Under the pieces are notes generated by a model. The model saw only the letters and a list, made by a program, of their open reading frames with translations, was not told where the DNA came from and ran no database searches. Both the position numbers and the translations under genes were made by a program. From assembly GCA_934444735.1 (NCBI GenBank), contig CAKSDE010000014.1, forward strand, positions 1 to 64,000: a stretch of DNA of 64,000 nt, in the 5' to 3' direction. This document shows positions 28,121 through 36,315 of the stretch, one piece after another (position 1 is the first letter of the stretch; every line of letters starts with the position of its first letter). This DNA is from an uncultured Clostridia bacterium. Its GTDB lineage: Bacteria > Bacillota > Clostridia > UBA1381.

Positions 28121-28760
28121 TATCCTGCCATCTTAAACCAAACACTTCACTTTCACGGAGTCCGGTGTTTAGTGCTATGTAAAAAGAAGTTTTGATATTT
28201 GTTTCTTTCAGCCTGTCCGACATAAGTTTAAGTTCATCTTTTGAATATGCTCTTATTTCACTTATATGACGGGGATCGGGAGGAGCAGTAACCTCATCAA
28301 ATATGTTTTTCTTGATATATTTCTTTTTGTAGGCAAAAGATATAATTACTTTTAGTGTCTTGTATAGTCCTTTTACATATTCCTCGCTGTACTTCAATCT
28401 CTTTTCATTCAAAAAGTCATTTACCATATTTGCTGATATTTGATATACAAATAATCCGCCGAATTTTCATTGATAATGATTTCTGTAAAGTGAATTATAT
28501 CGCTTAATTGTTGCATAGGCTCTCGTTGCAGGAGCTTCGGTTGTAATAAACTCATCAAAAACTTCTGAGAATGTAATTTTTTGATTTTCAACAAATTCTC
28601 CATAGTTATTGACTTGGTATAAAGCATCTGCGAGCGCTTTGTCAGCTTCTTTTTTGTTTTTATATCCGCCTTTTTCAATTTGCCTTCTTTTCCCGTCAAT
28701 TTTCCCAAAATCAATTCTGTATGACCAAGTTGTACCTCTTTTTCTAACGCTTCCTTGCAT
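28121..28760 (-). pseudogene. Tyrosine integrase, frameshifted and truncated (copy B)
   Basis: From ATG 28760 the N-terminal arm-binding and core-binding regions are clear (MQGSVRKRGTTWSYRIDFGK, then TFSEVFDEFIT). Frameshifts near 28440-28470 shift the reading to MVNDFLNEKRLKYSEEYVKG, which continues to the first catalytic Arg motif, ALNTGLRESEVFGLRW. The rest of the catalytic domain is replaced by IS256 sequence. It lies directly beside the rubrerythrin 3' end and reads into the element, as expected for an integrase specific for that site. Confidence 0.85.
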
Positions 28761-29153
28761 AAGATTTTCCTCCTTAAACTTATATTATCTAATCTTATTA
28801 TAACTTTTAAGTTGCAAAAACCTTACCAAGTAAACAAGTGTTTTTTTAACATTTTATAAACCGCTCTAAACCGCATAAACACAAGGGTTTTGAGCTTTTT
28901 TGTGGGCAGTGGGCAAGCATTTTTATCAAAATTCTTCATTTGCCCACCATTTGCCCACAAGGAGTAAAAATACACATAAATACAAAAAAACACGATTAGT
29001 TAAAATCAGCTAATCGTGTTTCGTGTTCTGACCTTAGAAATGCAGTATTCAAGCGGCTTTCAAGGTGTATTTAATCGTATCTGTTTGTATCTACGATTAT
29101 CCAAAATATCTCTTTAAAAGTCCCTCAAATGCTTTTCCGTGTCTTGCCTCGTC
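28668..29153. repeat. Long direct repeat, copy B (att-like right boundary)
   Basis: This is the partner of 8754-9239, same orientation, constant offset 19,914. Here the rubrerythrin tail is part of the intact gene, so this end marks the original attachment gene. It includes the inverted-repeat arm sites near 28901-28958. Confidence 0.8.
28988..29021. terminator. Inverted repeat / rubrerythrin terminator
   Basis: This is the same 12-bp perfect stem as at 9074 (AAACACGATTAG / CTAATCGTGTTT), about 75 bases beyond the rubrerythrin stop. On the minus strand it is followed by a T-run, fitting the terminator of rubrerythrin. Confidence 0.65.
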
Positions 29154-29648
29154 CTTTGCCATTTCATGAACGGTATCATGGATTGCATCGTATCCTAATT
29201 CTTTAGCTTTCTTAGCCAATTCGAGCTTACCTGCTGTTGCGCCGCATTCAGCCTCTGCTCTCATTTGCAGATTTGTCTTTGTGCACGGAACAACAACCTC
29301 ACCCAAAAGCTCTGCAAATTTTGCAGCATGCTCAGCCTCTTCAAGAGCTGCTCTCATGTAGAACTCTCCGACTTCGGGGTATCCCTCTCTGATGGCTTGT
29401 CTGCTCATTGCGATATACATTCCCACTTCGCAGCATTCGCCTTCAAAGTTAGCCTTTAAGCCTTCGTAAACCTCGGGATCAACCTTATCCTTTGCTCCTA
29501 CTCCGATAACGTGCTCACAGACAAAGTTCAAAGAACCCTCTTCCATAACAGTAAACTTTGAACCCGGCACTCCGCACTGCGGACATTTTTCAGGCGGTGT
29601 GTCACCCTCGTGAACGTAACCGCAAACAGGACATACAAACTTTTTCAT
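29097..29648 (-). CDS. rbr: Rubrerythrin (rubredoxin-first type)
   Basis: A 183-aa cytoplasmic non-haem iron protein for peroxide detoxification in anaerobes. A rubredoxin-like domain lies at residues 1-35 (FVCPVCGYVH and CPQCG, two CxxC pairs), followed by a four-helix di-iron domain with E..C/E..H motifs such as EEAEHAAKF and DEARHGKAF near the end. This order is the reverse of classical rubrerythrin. ATG 29648 follows GGAGG, while an upstream frame to 29702 has no ribosome site. A Fur/PerR-type regulator lies just upstream in the same direction. The 3' end of this gene is the attachment site of the element on its left. Confidence 0.92.
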   Translation of the reverse strand: MKKFVCPVCGYVHEGDTPPEKCPQCGVPGSKFTVMEEGSLNFVCEHVIGVGAKDKVDPEVYEGLKANFEGECCEVGMYIAMSRQAIREGYPEVGEFYMRAALEEAEHAAKFAELLGEVVVPCTKTNLQMRAEAECGATAGKLELAKKAKELGYDAIHDTVHEMAKDEARHGKAFEGLLKRYFG

Positions 29649-29692
29649 AATAATTACCTCCAAAAAATTAAATTTATAATAAGGCAGACGCC

Positions 29693-30076
29693 TTACATAC
29701 ACTTTTCACATAAACCGTAAAACACCAGCGAATAACTGTCGATTTCCAGCTTTTCTTCCGATATCACGGCACGGTTTAACCAATCACCGTCGGGAATATC
29801 AACATCTTTTACCGCCTTGCATTTGCGGCAAACAAAATGCGGATGATTTTTTGCGTTTCCGTCATAATGTTCCGCCTCTGTTCCGCAGTCGAGCTTTTGA
29901 ATATCACCGCTTTGCGTTAAAAAAAGTAAGTTGCGGTATACCGTTGCCAGACTTATATTCGGAAAATCTTTTTTCAACTCGGTATAGAGCCAATCTGCCG
30001 TCGGATGATTCCTTACACTTCTTAAAAGCTCCAAAAGAGCTTCGCGCTGTCTTGAGTACTTTACTATTTTATCCAT
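29693..30076 (-). CDS. perR: PerR/Fur-family metalloregulator
   Basis: A 127-aa repressor. The winged helix spans about 1-75 (SRQREALLELLRSVRNHPTA and ISLATVYRNLLFLTQSGDI). The metal site region follows (HYDGNAKNHPHFVCRKC, then GLCEKC at the end), giving two CxxC pairs for structural zinc. ATG 30076 sits behind AGAGGAAGAG. It is 44 bases upstream of rubrerythrin and probably cotranscribed with it, as in peroxide stimulons. Fur and PerR cannot be separated with certainty by eye, but the rubrerythrin partner favours PerR. Confidence 0.85.
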   Translation of the reverse strand: MDKIVKYSRQREALLELLRSVRNHPTADWLYTELKKDFPNISLATVYRNLLFLTQSGDIQKLDCGTEAEHYDGNAKNHPHFVCRKCKAVKDVDIPDGDWLNRAVISEEKLEIDSYSLVFYGLCEKCM

Positions 30077-30091
30077 ACTCTTCCTCTTTCC

Positions 30092-30120
30092 TGATAACAA
30101 TAACTATTATCATTATCAAT
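30092..30120 (-). promoter_or_regulatory. Fur/PerR-box-like operator
   Basis: TGATAACAATAACTATTAT is followed by CATTATCAAT, an AT-rich near-palindrome with GATAAT-type half-sites. It lies 16 bases before the perR start and fits autoregulation of the perR-rbr unit. Confidence 0.55.
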
Positions 30121-30192
30121 TATATCATAAATATTTTATTTGTCAAGTCTTTTTTTAAATTTTTTTAAAATTTTTTCTTGTAATAAAAAAAG

Positions 30193-30223
30193 CTTGAGTA
30201 CAAAATGAAATTTTGCACTCAAG
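30193..30223 (-). terminator. Terminator of the alpha/beta hydrolase gene
   Basis: On the minus strand CTTGAGTGCAAAAT pairs with ATTTTGTACTCAAG (one G-T) and is followed by CTTTTTTTATT. Confidence 0.75.
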
Positions 30224-30250
30224 TCCCCGTTTTTTGATGCAGCCGTTCGC

Positions 30251-30847
30251 TTATACTTTAGAAATCCACTCATCGAGAAACTTCATCTGTTCATCTGTGT
30301 GAAACCAGTGTTCGCCGTCTTTCATTACCGTCAAATCAGCATTATGCCGCGCAGCAAATGCCGATATTGTTTCCGCTGATGTCAAATTATCTTTATCGCC
30401 GTATAAAATACGCGTCGGGACGCTCCATTTAATCTTATGCTCGCGGACATAACAAAGATAACGCCAAGAAAGAACTTCGCCGAAATCTGTGGCAATTTCC
30501 GATTTTTCCGCAAGCTCATTTTCACTGACATTCGCCCATTTCATCATATCGCATATCAGCTTTTCCATATCCACCACAGGCGATATTAAATATGCTTTAT
30601 CAACAAGCGTTTCATTAAGCGAGAAAAGCGAAAAATATGCGCCGATGCTGTTGGCGATTAAGGTAAGTGAATCGCAGCGGCTGTGCAGCTCCATAAAAAA
30701 CTTCGGGAATTCTTCTTTTGCCTCCCACGGTGCTTGTGAGTGATAATCAAACCCGATTACTTCGCTTTCGGGAAAAAGCGTCTTATAATGTTCGGATTCT
30801 GTCGCCGAACCGCCCTTGCCGTGAACATATACAACTATATTTTTCAT
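30251..30847 (-). CDS. Small alpha/beta hydrolase
   Basis: A 198-aa cytoplasmic hydrolase. It opens VVYVHGKGGSATESEHY (oxyanion region). The nucleophile Ser is in IANSIGAYFS, the acid likely Asp in YGDKDNLTS, and the base His in GEHWFHT. Length is short for the fold but typical of RBBP9/YdeN-like or YqiA-like esterases. The substrate is unknown. It is a single gene with its own terminator, and the purine-rich site AGGAATAAT precedes the ATG. Confidence 0.8.
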   Translation of the reverse strand: MKNIVVYVHGKGGSATESEHYKTLFPESEVIGFDYHSQAPWEAKEEFPKFFMELHSRCDSLTLIANSIGAYFSLFSLNETLVDKAYLISPVVDMEKLICDMMKWANVSENELAEKSEIATDFGEVLSWRYLCYVREHKIKWSVPTRILYGDKDNLTSAETISAFAARHNADLTVMKDGEHWFHTDEQMKFLDEWISKV

Positions 30848-30944
30848 ATAAATTATTCCTCCGTTAAAACCAAATTTTCACTCAATCATTATATTACGGG
30901 ATAATCCGATTGTCAAGCGGATATAAAAAGAATTTATCTATGTG

Positions 30945-30973
30945 TTGACGCTGCATTTTCCGAATGATATAAT
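30945..30973 (+). promoter_or_regulatory. Sigma-A-type promoter of the ECF sigma locus
   Basis: TTGACG (30945-30950) and TATAAT (30968-30973) are separated by 17 bp, about 100 bases ahead of the sigma-factor start. Confidence 0.65.
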
Positions 30974-31075
30974 ATTGACAAAAGCAGGATTTTGACGTTT
31001 TATTAAAATTTATTCCAACCAAAAATGTTTTTATGCGTGTAATATAACAGAAAGGATAAAGGAGGTGCGGCAAGC

Positions 31076-31604
31076 TTGAATGAAAAAGAACTGTTAAAGC
31101 GCTGTAAGAATGGAGAGAAAGAGGCATTTGATGAGCTTATACGCACTTTTTATCCGTATGTAACAAAGTATCTTTTAAAACTGACGCGCGATGAAAATTT
31201 GAGTGAGGATTTAACACAAGATGTTTTTTGAAGGTAATACGGACGATTGAGGACTACAAAACCGACGGCAAAGCATCATTTGCAACCTATATTATAACAA
31301 TCGCCAAAAACACATTTATTGATTACACCCGACGCAACAGAATTATATTTTCAGAAATATCCGAAACGGAAATCCCGAGCGGTGAAAATCCCGAAAACAA
31401 GGTTTTAACCAATTTGGAGTATTAAAATATATAGATTCCCTGCCGCCCAATCAGGCAAATGTTATACGGCTTAAATATATAGATGAATACACCTTAAAGG
31501 AAATAGAGAATATAACCGGGATACCACAAAAAACTGTCAAAAGCCGCATACACGAAGGAACAAAGAAACTGCGAAGTTTGTTGAAAATAAAAAGAAAGGA
31601 TTGA
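31076..31604 (+). pseudogene. ECF-type sigma factor with two frameshifts
   Basis: From TTG 31076 behind GGAGG, region 2 reads LLKRCKNGEKEAFDELIRTF and ends LTQDVF-stop at a run of six T (31223-31229). One extra T would restore the expected LKVIRTIEDYKTDGKASFAT. A second break near 31425 separates KYIDSLPPNQANVIRLKYID and region 4 (YTLKEIENITGIPQKTVKSR). All parts of a ~175-aa ECF sigma factor are present but in three frames. A sequencing error or slippage at the T-run is possible for the first break, but two breaks favour a pseudogene. Confidence 0.8.
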
Positions 31605-31608
31605 TTTT

Positions 31609-31875
31609 ATGGAAAAGGCTGAGATTTTGATTAGGGTGTTAGAGCCTGAAATAGATGCCAAATGTGCAGAAATACGGCAGAAAAAAAGCGAACGGCTTCT
31701 GACAAAAGTCTTTGTCGCGTCAGCGGCGATTATGCTTACAATTCCGGCGTTACTTATATTTTTCGGAGTAAGTCTTTTTACGGTATTTATTCCGATAATA
31801 TTTATCGGAGCGGTATTTTTAAGCACATCACCGATTTTAATAAGCAAAGGAGTACAAAATTATGAACAAATTTAA
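31609..31875 (+). CDS. Small membrane protein after the sigma gene
   Basis: An 88-aa protein with a charged N-terminus (about 1-32) and two hydrophobic segments (about 33-55 and 57-78). A membrane protein directly behind an ECF sigma gene is commonly its anti-sigma partner or a regulated component; here it is too short to assign. It overlaps the next gene by 14 bases. AAAGGA precedes the ATG. Confidence 0.6.
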   Translation: MEKAEILIRVLEPEIDAKCAEIRQKKSERLLTKVFVASAAIMLTIPALLIFFGVSLFTVFIPIIFIGAVFLSTSPILISKGVQNYEQI

Positions 31876-32050
31876 TGCATTTATCGAAAAAAGAAATTTC
31901 AAAAAGATTTTCATTGTTTACATTATAATTGCCGTCATATGCGGTGCGGCTTGCGCCGGAGCCGTCGGATATATTTTCAGGGATAAGATCAATTTTGCCC
32001 TGCAATATGAAAAAACAAACGAACTCTTAAAAAAGCAAAATTGCAAATGA
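31862..32050 (+). CDS. Short single-pass membrane protein, probably truncated
   Basis: A 62-aa protein with one transmembrane helix at about 17-38 (IFIVYIIIAVICGAACAGAV) and a charged tail. The tail runs into sequence that belongs, in another frame, to a P-type ATPase (AKIANEVKS-like). The 3' end of the original gene is therefore likely lost at a deletion junction near 32035. AAAGGAG precedes the ATG within the previous gene. Confidence 0.5.
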   Translation: MNKFNAFIEKRNFKKIFIVYIIIAVICGAACAGAVGYIFRDKINFALQYEKTNELLKKQNCK

Positions 32051-32081
32051 GGTAAAAAGCACAAAGCAAAGCGGCTCGGAG

Positions 32082-33755
32082 ATGCTTATGTCGATGAATA
32101 AGGTTACAAAGTTTACCGGATTTTTCATTATACCCCTCGGTGTACTTATGTTTATACAAGGTTATTTTTTCAGAAATATGCCGCTTGCGGAAACTGTGAT
32201 TTCCACCTCCGCCGGACTTCTCGGAATGCTCCCGAAAGGTCTGGTTTTACTGATAAGTATCGGCTTTGCTGCGGGTGTAATCAATCTTTCAAAAAAGCAG
32301 GTTTTGGTGCGTGAGCTTCATTCTCTTGAAAATCTCGCGCATTGCGATACGATATGTCTTGATAAAACAGGAACGCTTACGGAGGGTAAGCTGTCTGTTG
32401 AAAAGGTTTTTACCGATATTGACGGTAATGAATTTGAAAAGCTGATGTCCGCTTATATAAAGTACACTCAGGATAACAATTCCACTTTTCTTGCGCTCAA
32501 GAATCATTTTAAATGCACCGATACTTATGAGTGTACGGCGTGCGTACCTTTTTCATCGGAGAGAAAGTATTCCTCTGTCACTCTTGATAACGGACAAAGC
32601 TTGGTGATAGGTGCGCCGGAAAAGCTGTGCAAAGATATTCCGTATGAGGCATTGGATATGATGTCGGAGGGGAAAAGAGTTATTTTCGCCAGACTTTGCC
32701 GCGGTGAAATTATGCCGGAAAATATTGATATTATCGGTATGATTGTGATTTCGGACAAGGTAAGGAAAAATGCAAAAGAAACGGTAAATTATTTTTATTC
32801 GCAGGGGATTGATGTGAAAGTTATTTCGGGAGACAGCGCGAATGCCGCGGCGGCAATTGCAAAAATTGCAGGCATAAAAAATGCCGGGTTATATATTGAC
32901 ATGAGCGGTGTTTCGGATTCCGATATTGAAAAATTCGCTGATGAATACACTGTATTCGGACGTGTGACACCTAATCAGAAAAAGCTTTTAATTGCCGCCA
33001 TGCAGAACAAAGGACATAAGGTGGCAATGACGGGCGACGGTGTGAATGACCTTTTGGCGATGCGCCGGGCGGATTGCTCCGCTGCGATGGGGACGGGGTG
33101 CGACGCGGCGAAACAGAGCGCACAGCTGGTACTTTTAGACTCGGACTTTACGGTTTTAAAGGATGTAATTTCCGAAGGGCGCCGAGTCATAAACAATCTC
33201 ACAAAATCAGCCGGTGTTTTCTTTATAAAGACAATCTATTCGATACTTTTGTGTATTCTCTGTTTGCTCTTTAACGCCGATTTCCCGTTTATACCGATTC
33301 AGATTACGCTCATCGACGCAGTTATAGAAGCATTCCCGGCATTCTTTATGTCTTTCGAGAAAAATGACACGAAATGCGAAAAAAGCTTTCTGCAAACCGC
33401 TCTCAGATCGGCTCTTCCAAACGGAATCGCGGTATTTGTGTGCTGTGCAATACTTCTTGTTCTGTCAAGATATTCGGGAATCGAAAGCGCTCAAAGTTCG
33501 CTTTTAATGTATCTTTCGGTAGGCTTTATAAGCCTTGCGGGAGTGATAAAAGCAAGCCTTCCGTTTAATTTGTTAAGAGGCTTTTTGGCGCTATCGTCCG
33601 TTTTGGGATTTATTTTTGCCGTAGCTCTGTTTTCAAATCTTTTGCAGCTGCCGCAGCTTTCTCTTACGGGAACGGTGATACTGCTGCCGATAACCGCAAT
33701 CGGTATCATTCTCGCATTATGCATTAAATTACCGCGGCTGAAAACGGTCGGCTGA
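32082..33755 (+). pseudogene. Cation P-type ATPase lacking its N-terminal third
   Basis: The 557-aa frame holds the PKGLVLL membrane helix, the phosphorylation site DKTGTLTEG (Asp94), the nucleotide domain, TGDGVNDLLAMRRADCSAAM and six C-terminal helices, as in cation-transporting P-type ATPases. The first helices and the actuator domain (TGE motif), about 230-250 residues, are missing. In frame, homologous sequence extends a little upstream (ANEVKSTKQSGSE) to the junction with the membrane gene at about 32035. Without the actuator domain transport is not expected. There is no good ribosome site at 32082. Confidence 0.8.
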
Positions 33756-33771
33756 ATAAAATATATTTAAG

Positions 33772-33803
33772 AAGTGCGCAGGCAGGTTTCTGTCTGCGCA
33801 CTT
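33772..33803 (+). terminator. Terminator hairpin
   Basis: AAGTGCGCAGGCAG pairs with CTGTCTGCGCACTT (one G-T), forming a strong stem 17 bases after the ATPase stop. No long T-run follows, so efficiency is uncertain. Confidence 0.6.
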
Positions 33804-33831
33804 GTGCATAGCGACGAAAAATATAAAAAAG

Positions 33832-33860
33832 ATGACAAAACCCGAAAAATGTGATATAAT
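33832..33860 (+). promoter_or_regulatory. Promoter of the LytTR/GHKL pair
   Basis: ATGACA (33832-33837) and TATAAT (33855-33860) lie 17 bp apart, about 90 bases ahead of the response regulator. Confidence 0.5.
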
Positions 33861-33880
33861 TTAACTATGTGTACCTGAGA

Positions 33881-33916
33881 GATTTAATTGGAAAATGTTC
33901 GTTTTGCAATTAACTG
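33881..33916. repeat. 36-nt imperfect palindrome (family member without target repeats)
   Basis: TTAATTGGAAAA (33884) faces TTTTGCAATTAA around TGTTCG. The core ATTGGAAAATGTT and GTTTTGCAATTA is nearly identical to the element at 52372. No 12-nt direct repeats flank it, unlike the copies at 37.7 and 52.4 kb. Confidence 0.6.
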
Positions 33917-33949
33917 TATAAGTAATGCTAAAAAGGTGGGTCTTTAAGA

Positions 33950-34678
33950 ATGAATATTATGATATGCGATGATCAGAAAGATGAGCTTGAAAACATCAAA
34001 CGGGTTGTATTGGAGTATGCAAAGGTACATCAGGAGCTTTTGATTAAAGTCAACAGTTTTTTTGATCCTTTTGATATGTTGGGGGAGATAAATAAGAACG
34101 GCGTTCCCGATATTGCACTGCTCGATATTTGTATGCCGGGAATCTTGGGGACTGAGCTGGCAAAGGAACTTCAGGACAGGAGCGGCGGAAATACAGACAT
34201 CATTTTCTTGACGACAAGCTCCGATTTTGCCGTTGAAGCGTTTGCACTGCACGTAAACGACTATTTAACAAAGCCCTTTACCCAAGAAAGGCTTATCGAC
34301 ACGCTTGAAAGGGTGATCGAGAAAAGAAAAAAGCGTTTATTTTTGCCGATAACCTGCGGACGGGAAATACATCTTATCGATTTGTATCAGGTGCTGTATA
34401 TGGAGGCGAAAAACCATAATGTTGAAATATATCTGAAATCGGGAAAAAACGTGAAAACACGCGCCGCCCTTACGGATATAAAGAATCAGTTCCGCGGCGT
34501 CAGCGGTTTTATATCGGTGGGGGCTTCGTATGTTGTGAATTTAAGGTGCGTGCAGTGCATTCTTCAGACCGAGTTTGTTATGATAAACGGACAAAGCATA
34601 CCTGTTCCGCGGCGCTTAAGAAATGAAGTCAGGGAGCAGTACTTTGATTTTTACCGTGAGGAGGCAATGAAAAAATGA
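33950..34678 (+). CDS. LytTR-family response regulator (AgrA-like)
   Basis: A 242-aa two-component regulator. The receiver domain spans 1-120 with acidic pair CDD (residues 6-8), phospho-acceptor Asp59 in ALLDICMPG, the conserved Thr in IIFLTTSS and Lys in YLTKPF. The LytTR DNA-binding domain lies at about 135-235. AAAAGGTGGG precedes the ATG by 9 bases. It overlaps the sensor kinase gene by 4 bases (ATGA). AgrA/VirR-type regulators often control surface proteins or peptide signalling; the large surface-protein genes start about 3 kb downstream, so they are candidate targets. Confidence 0.9.
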   Translation: MNIMICDDQKDELENIKRVVLEYAKVHQELLIKVNSFFDPFDMLGEINKNGVPDIALLDICMPGILGTELAKELQDRSGGNTDIIFLTTSSDFAVEAFALHVNDYLTKPFTQERLIDTLERVIEKRKKRLFLPITCGREIHLIDLYQVLYMEAKNHNVEIYLKSGKNVKTRAALTDIKNQFRGVSGFISVGASYVVNLRCVQCILQTEFVMINGQSIPVPRRLRNEVREQYFDFYREEAMKK

Positions 34679-35946
34679 TACATATATTTGCGGCTATGGT
34701 TTTGCTCGGGATTTCACATCTGTTTTCTTTTGGGGCAATGACGGAGTTGAAATATTCCGTGCGAAAAACAGCATTGATATATTTGGGATATTTTGTTATG
34801 TTTGTAAGTTTTGTAATGCTGTCTTATGCGGTATGGGGAGACAGTCCCGGTTATTATGCGGCAGCATATACGAGTACGATTGTTGTGGCGTTCTTTGTAT
34901 TTATACTGACCTCTGCCGATTCACTCTGTAAAAAGATTTTTTTGTTTATCAGTTATTCAAATGTGTTCAGTATGTATGTGTGTATCTCGCTTGTGCTGTG
35001 CAGCATATTTTTAAAGGGCGCACCGGAGATAGTTGTATATTATGCAAGGAATATTATAAGAACAATTCTGTTCATTCCGACGGCTTTGATATACATACGC
35101 TTTCTGCGTCCTTCGGTAAGGGCGGTGTCGGGAAACAGGCGTAAAACCTGGTATTCCATATCTATTGTTTCCGTTCTGTTTTTGGTAATATTTGCATTGT
35201 TTCTGGTGATATTTAATACCGAATATGAGAATATAAATAAATATATTCCGTTTTTTGCGATTTCCGTTTTGATCTATGCTTCAATTCTGTGGGTTGTTTT
35301 CGCTATAATCCGACTGATGATAGATGAAAACAATGCGGAGCTGATTAACCAAAATGTAATGTATTTGCAGGGACGGCTTAAGACGGCAAGGGAGAACGAG
35401 CTGGCGGCAAAAACCGTCCGTCATGATTTCAGACACCATAATAGGAATATTGCGGCGATGCTCAAAAAAGGCGAAATAAAAGAGGCTATAAAATATCTGG
35501 AGCAATACGACAGCAGCCTGGACGAGGCGAAGATGAACGATTTTTGCCCAAACATTACCGTAAATGCTATTTTAAACAGCTTTTATAATAAAGCGAAAAA
35601 CAACGGCATTTCGGTTTCGGTTAAAGCGGACACGAGGGAGGAAACATCCATAAAAGATATGGATTTTGTAGCGATTTTGTCGAACCTTCTGGAAAATGCC
35701 GTAAACGGCTGCCTTGAGTGCGAATCCCGCGGCGAGATAAGAGTCGATATACGGTCGGTTGAGGACAAAGCCGTTATTGTATGCTCCAATCCTTGCAGGA
35801 GGGATATTCCCATAGAAAATAATATGATTAAAAACCGCGGTATCGGAATTTCAAGTATGCTCTCGGCAATACGGAAATATGACGGTGACATAAGCTACAG
35901 CCTTGATGACGGAATATTGACCGTTTGCATTATATTAAATATTTAA
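34675..35946 (+). CDS. GHKL sensor histidine kinase (AgrC-like)
   Basis: A 423-aa membrane sensor with about six helices in residues 1-212, a coiled linker, then a DHp-like helix with phosphorylatable His250 in VRHDFRHHNRNIAAML. The GHKL ATP-binding domain carries the N-box NLLENAVNGCLE and the G-box NRGIGISSMLSAIRKY. This is the HPK10/AgrC class that usually detects peptides. No agrB or agrD homologue is visible, so the signal is unknown. Confidence 0.9.
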   Translation: MIHIFAAMVLLGISHLFSFGAMTELKYSVRKTALIYLGYFVMFVSFVMLSYAVWGDSPGYYAAAYTSTIVVAFFVFILTSADSLCKKIFLFISYSNVFSMYVCISLVLCSIFLKGAPEIVVYYARNIIRTILFIPTALIYIRFLRPSVRAVSGNRRKTWYSISIVSVLFLVIFALFLVIFNTEYENINKYIPFFAISVLIYASILWVVFAIIRLMIDENNAELINQNVMYLQGRLKTARENELAAKTVRHDFRHHNRNIAAMLKKGEIKEAIKYLEQYDSSLDEAKMNDFCPNITVNAILNSFYNKAKNNGISVSVKADTREETSIKDMDFVAILSNLLENAVNGCLECESRGEIRVDIRSVEDKAVIVCSNPCRRDIPIENNMIKNRGIGISSMLSAIRKYDGDISYSLDDGILTVCIILNI

Positions 35947-35971
35947 AAACCACCAACCGATTATGTTTTTA

Positions 35972-35996
35972 AAGCCGCCCGAAAGGGTGGTTTTTA
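35972..35996 (+). terminator. Rho-independent terminator
   Basis: CCGCCC-GAAA-GGGTGG forms a GNRA-capped stem followed by TTTTTATTT, 30 bases after the kinase stop. Confidence 0.75.
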
Positions 35997-36315
35997 TTTC
36001 AAACCAACCCTAATCGTCTCTGTCATAATTCCTCATCTATAAAAAATAGACCAACAGTGCAAAAAGCATCCGAACGGTTTTTCTATATGCCTTTTCATTG
36101 TAATTTCTTGCATGATTTTGCCTTGAAAGGCGCTTTTTTAGTCCGCTTTACGACACAGCGCAAATCATGCGCCACCAATTATTCACATTCAAAAATTATA
36201 TAAAAAGATAAGTTCACACAAAACTTTTATGTGACATTTTAGAGCGGATCATAGAAAAAATTGCCGAATTATGATAGAATATTTTGTATAAAATGGGAAA
36301 GGAAGGCATTTGTTT
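35997..36315. other. Intergenic region between kinase and HTH regulator
   Basis: About 320 bases without a convincing gene. The right end holds the likely promoter and the ribosome site GGAAAGGAAGG for the gene at 36316. A minus-strand reading of 26 codons with two Cys is noted under findings but not called. Confidence 0.4.
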
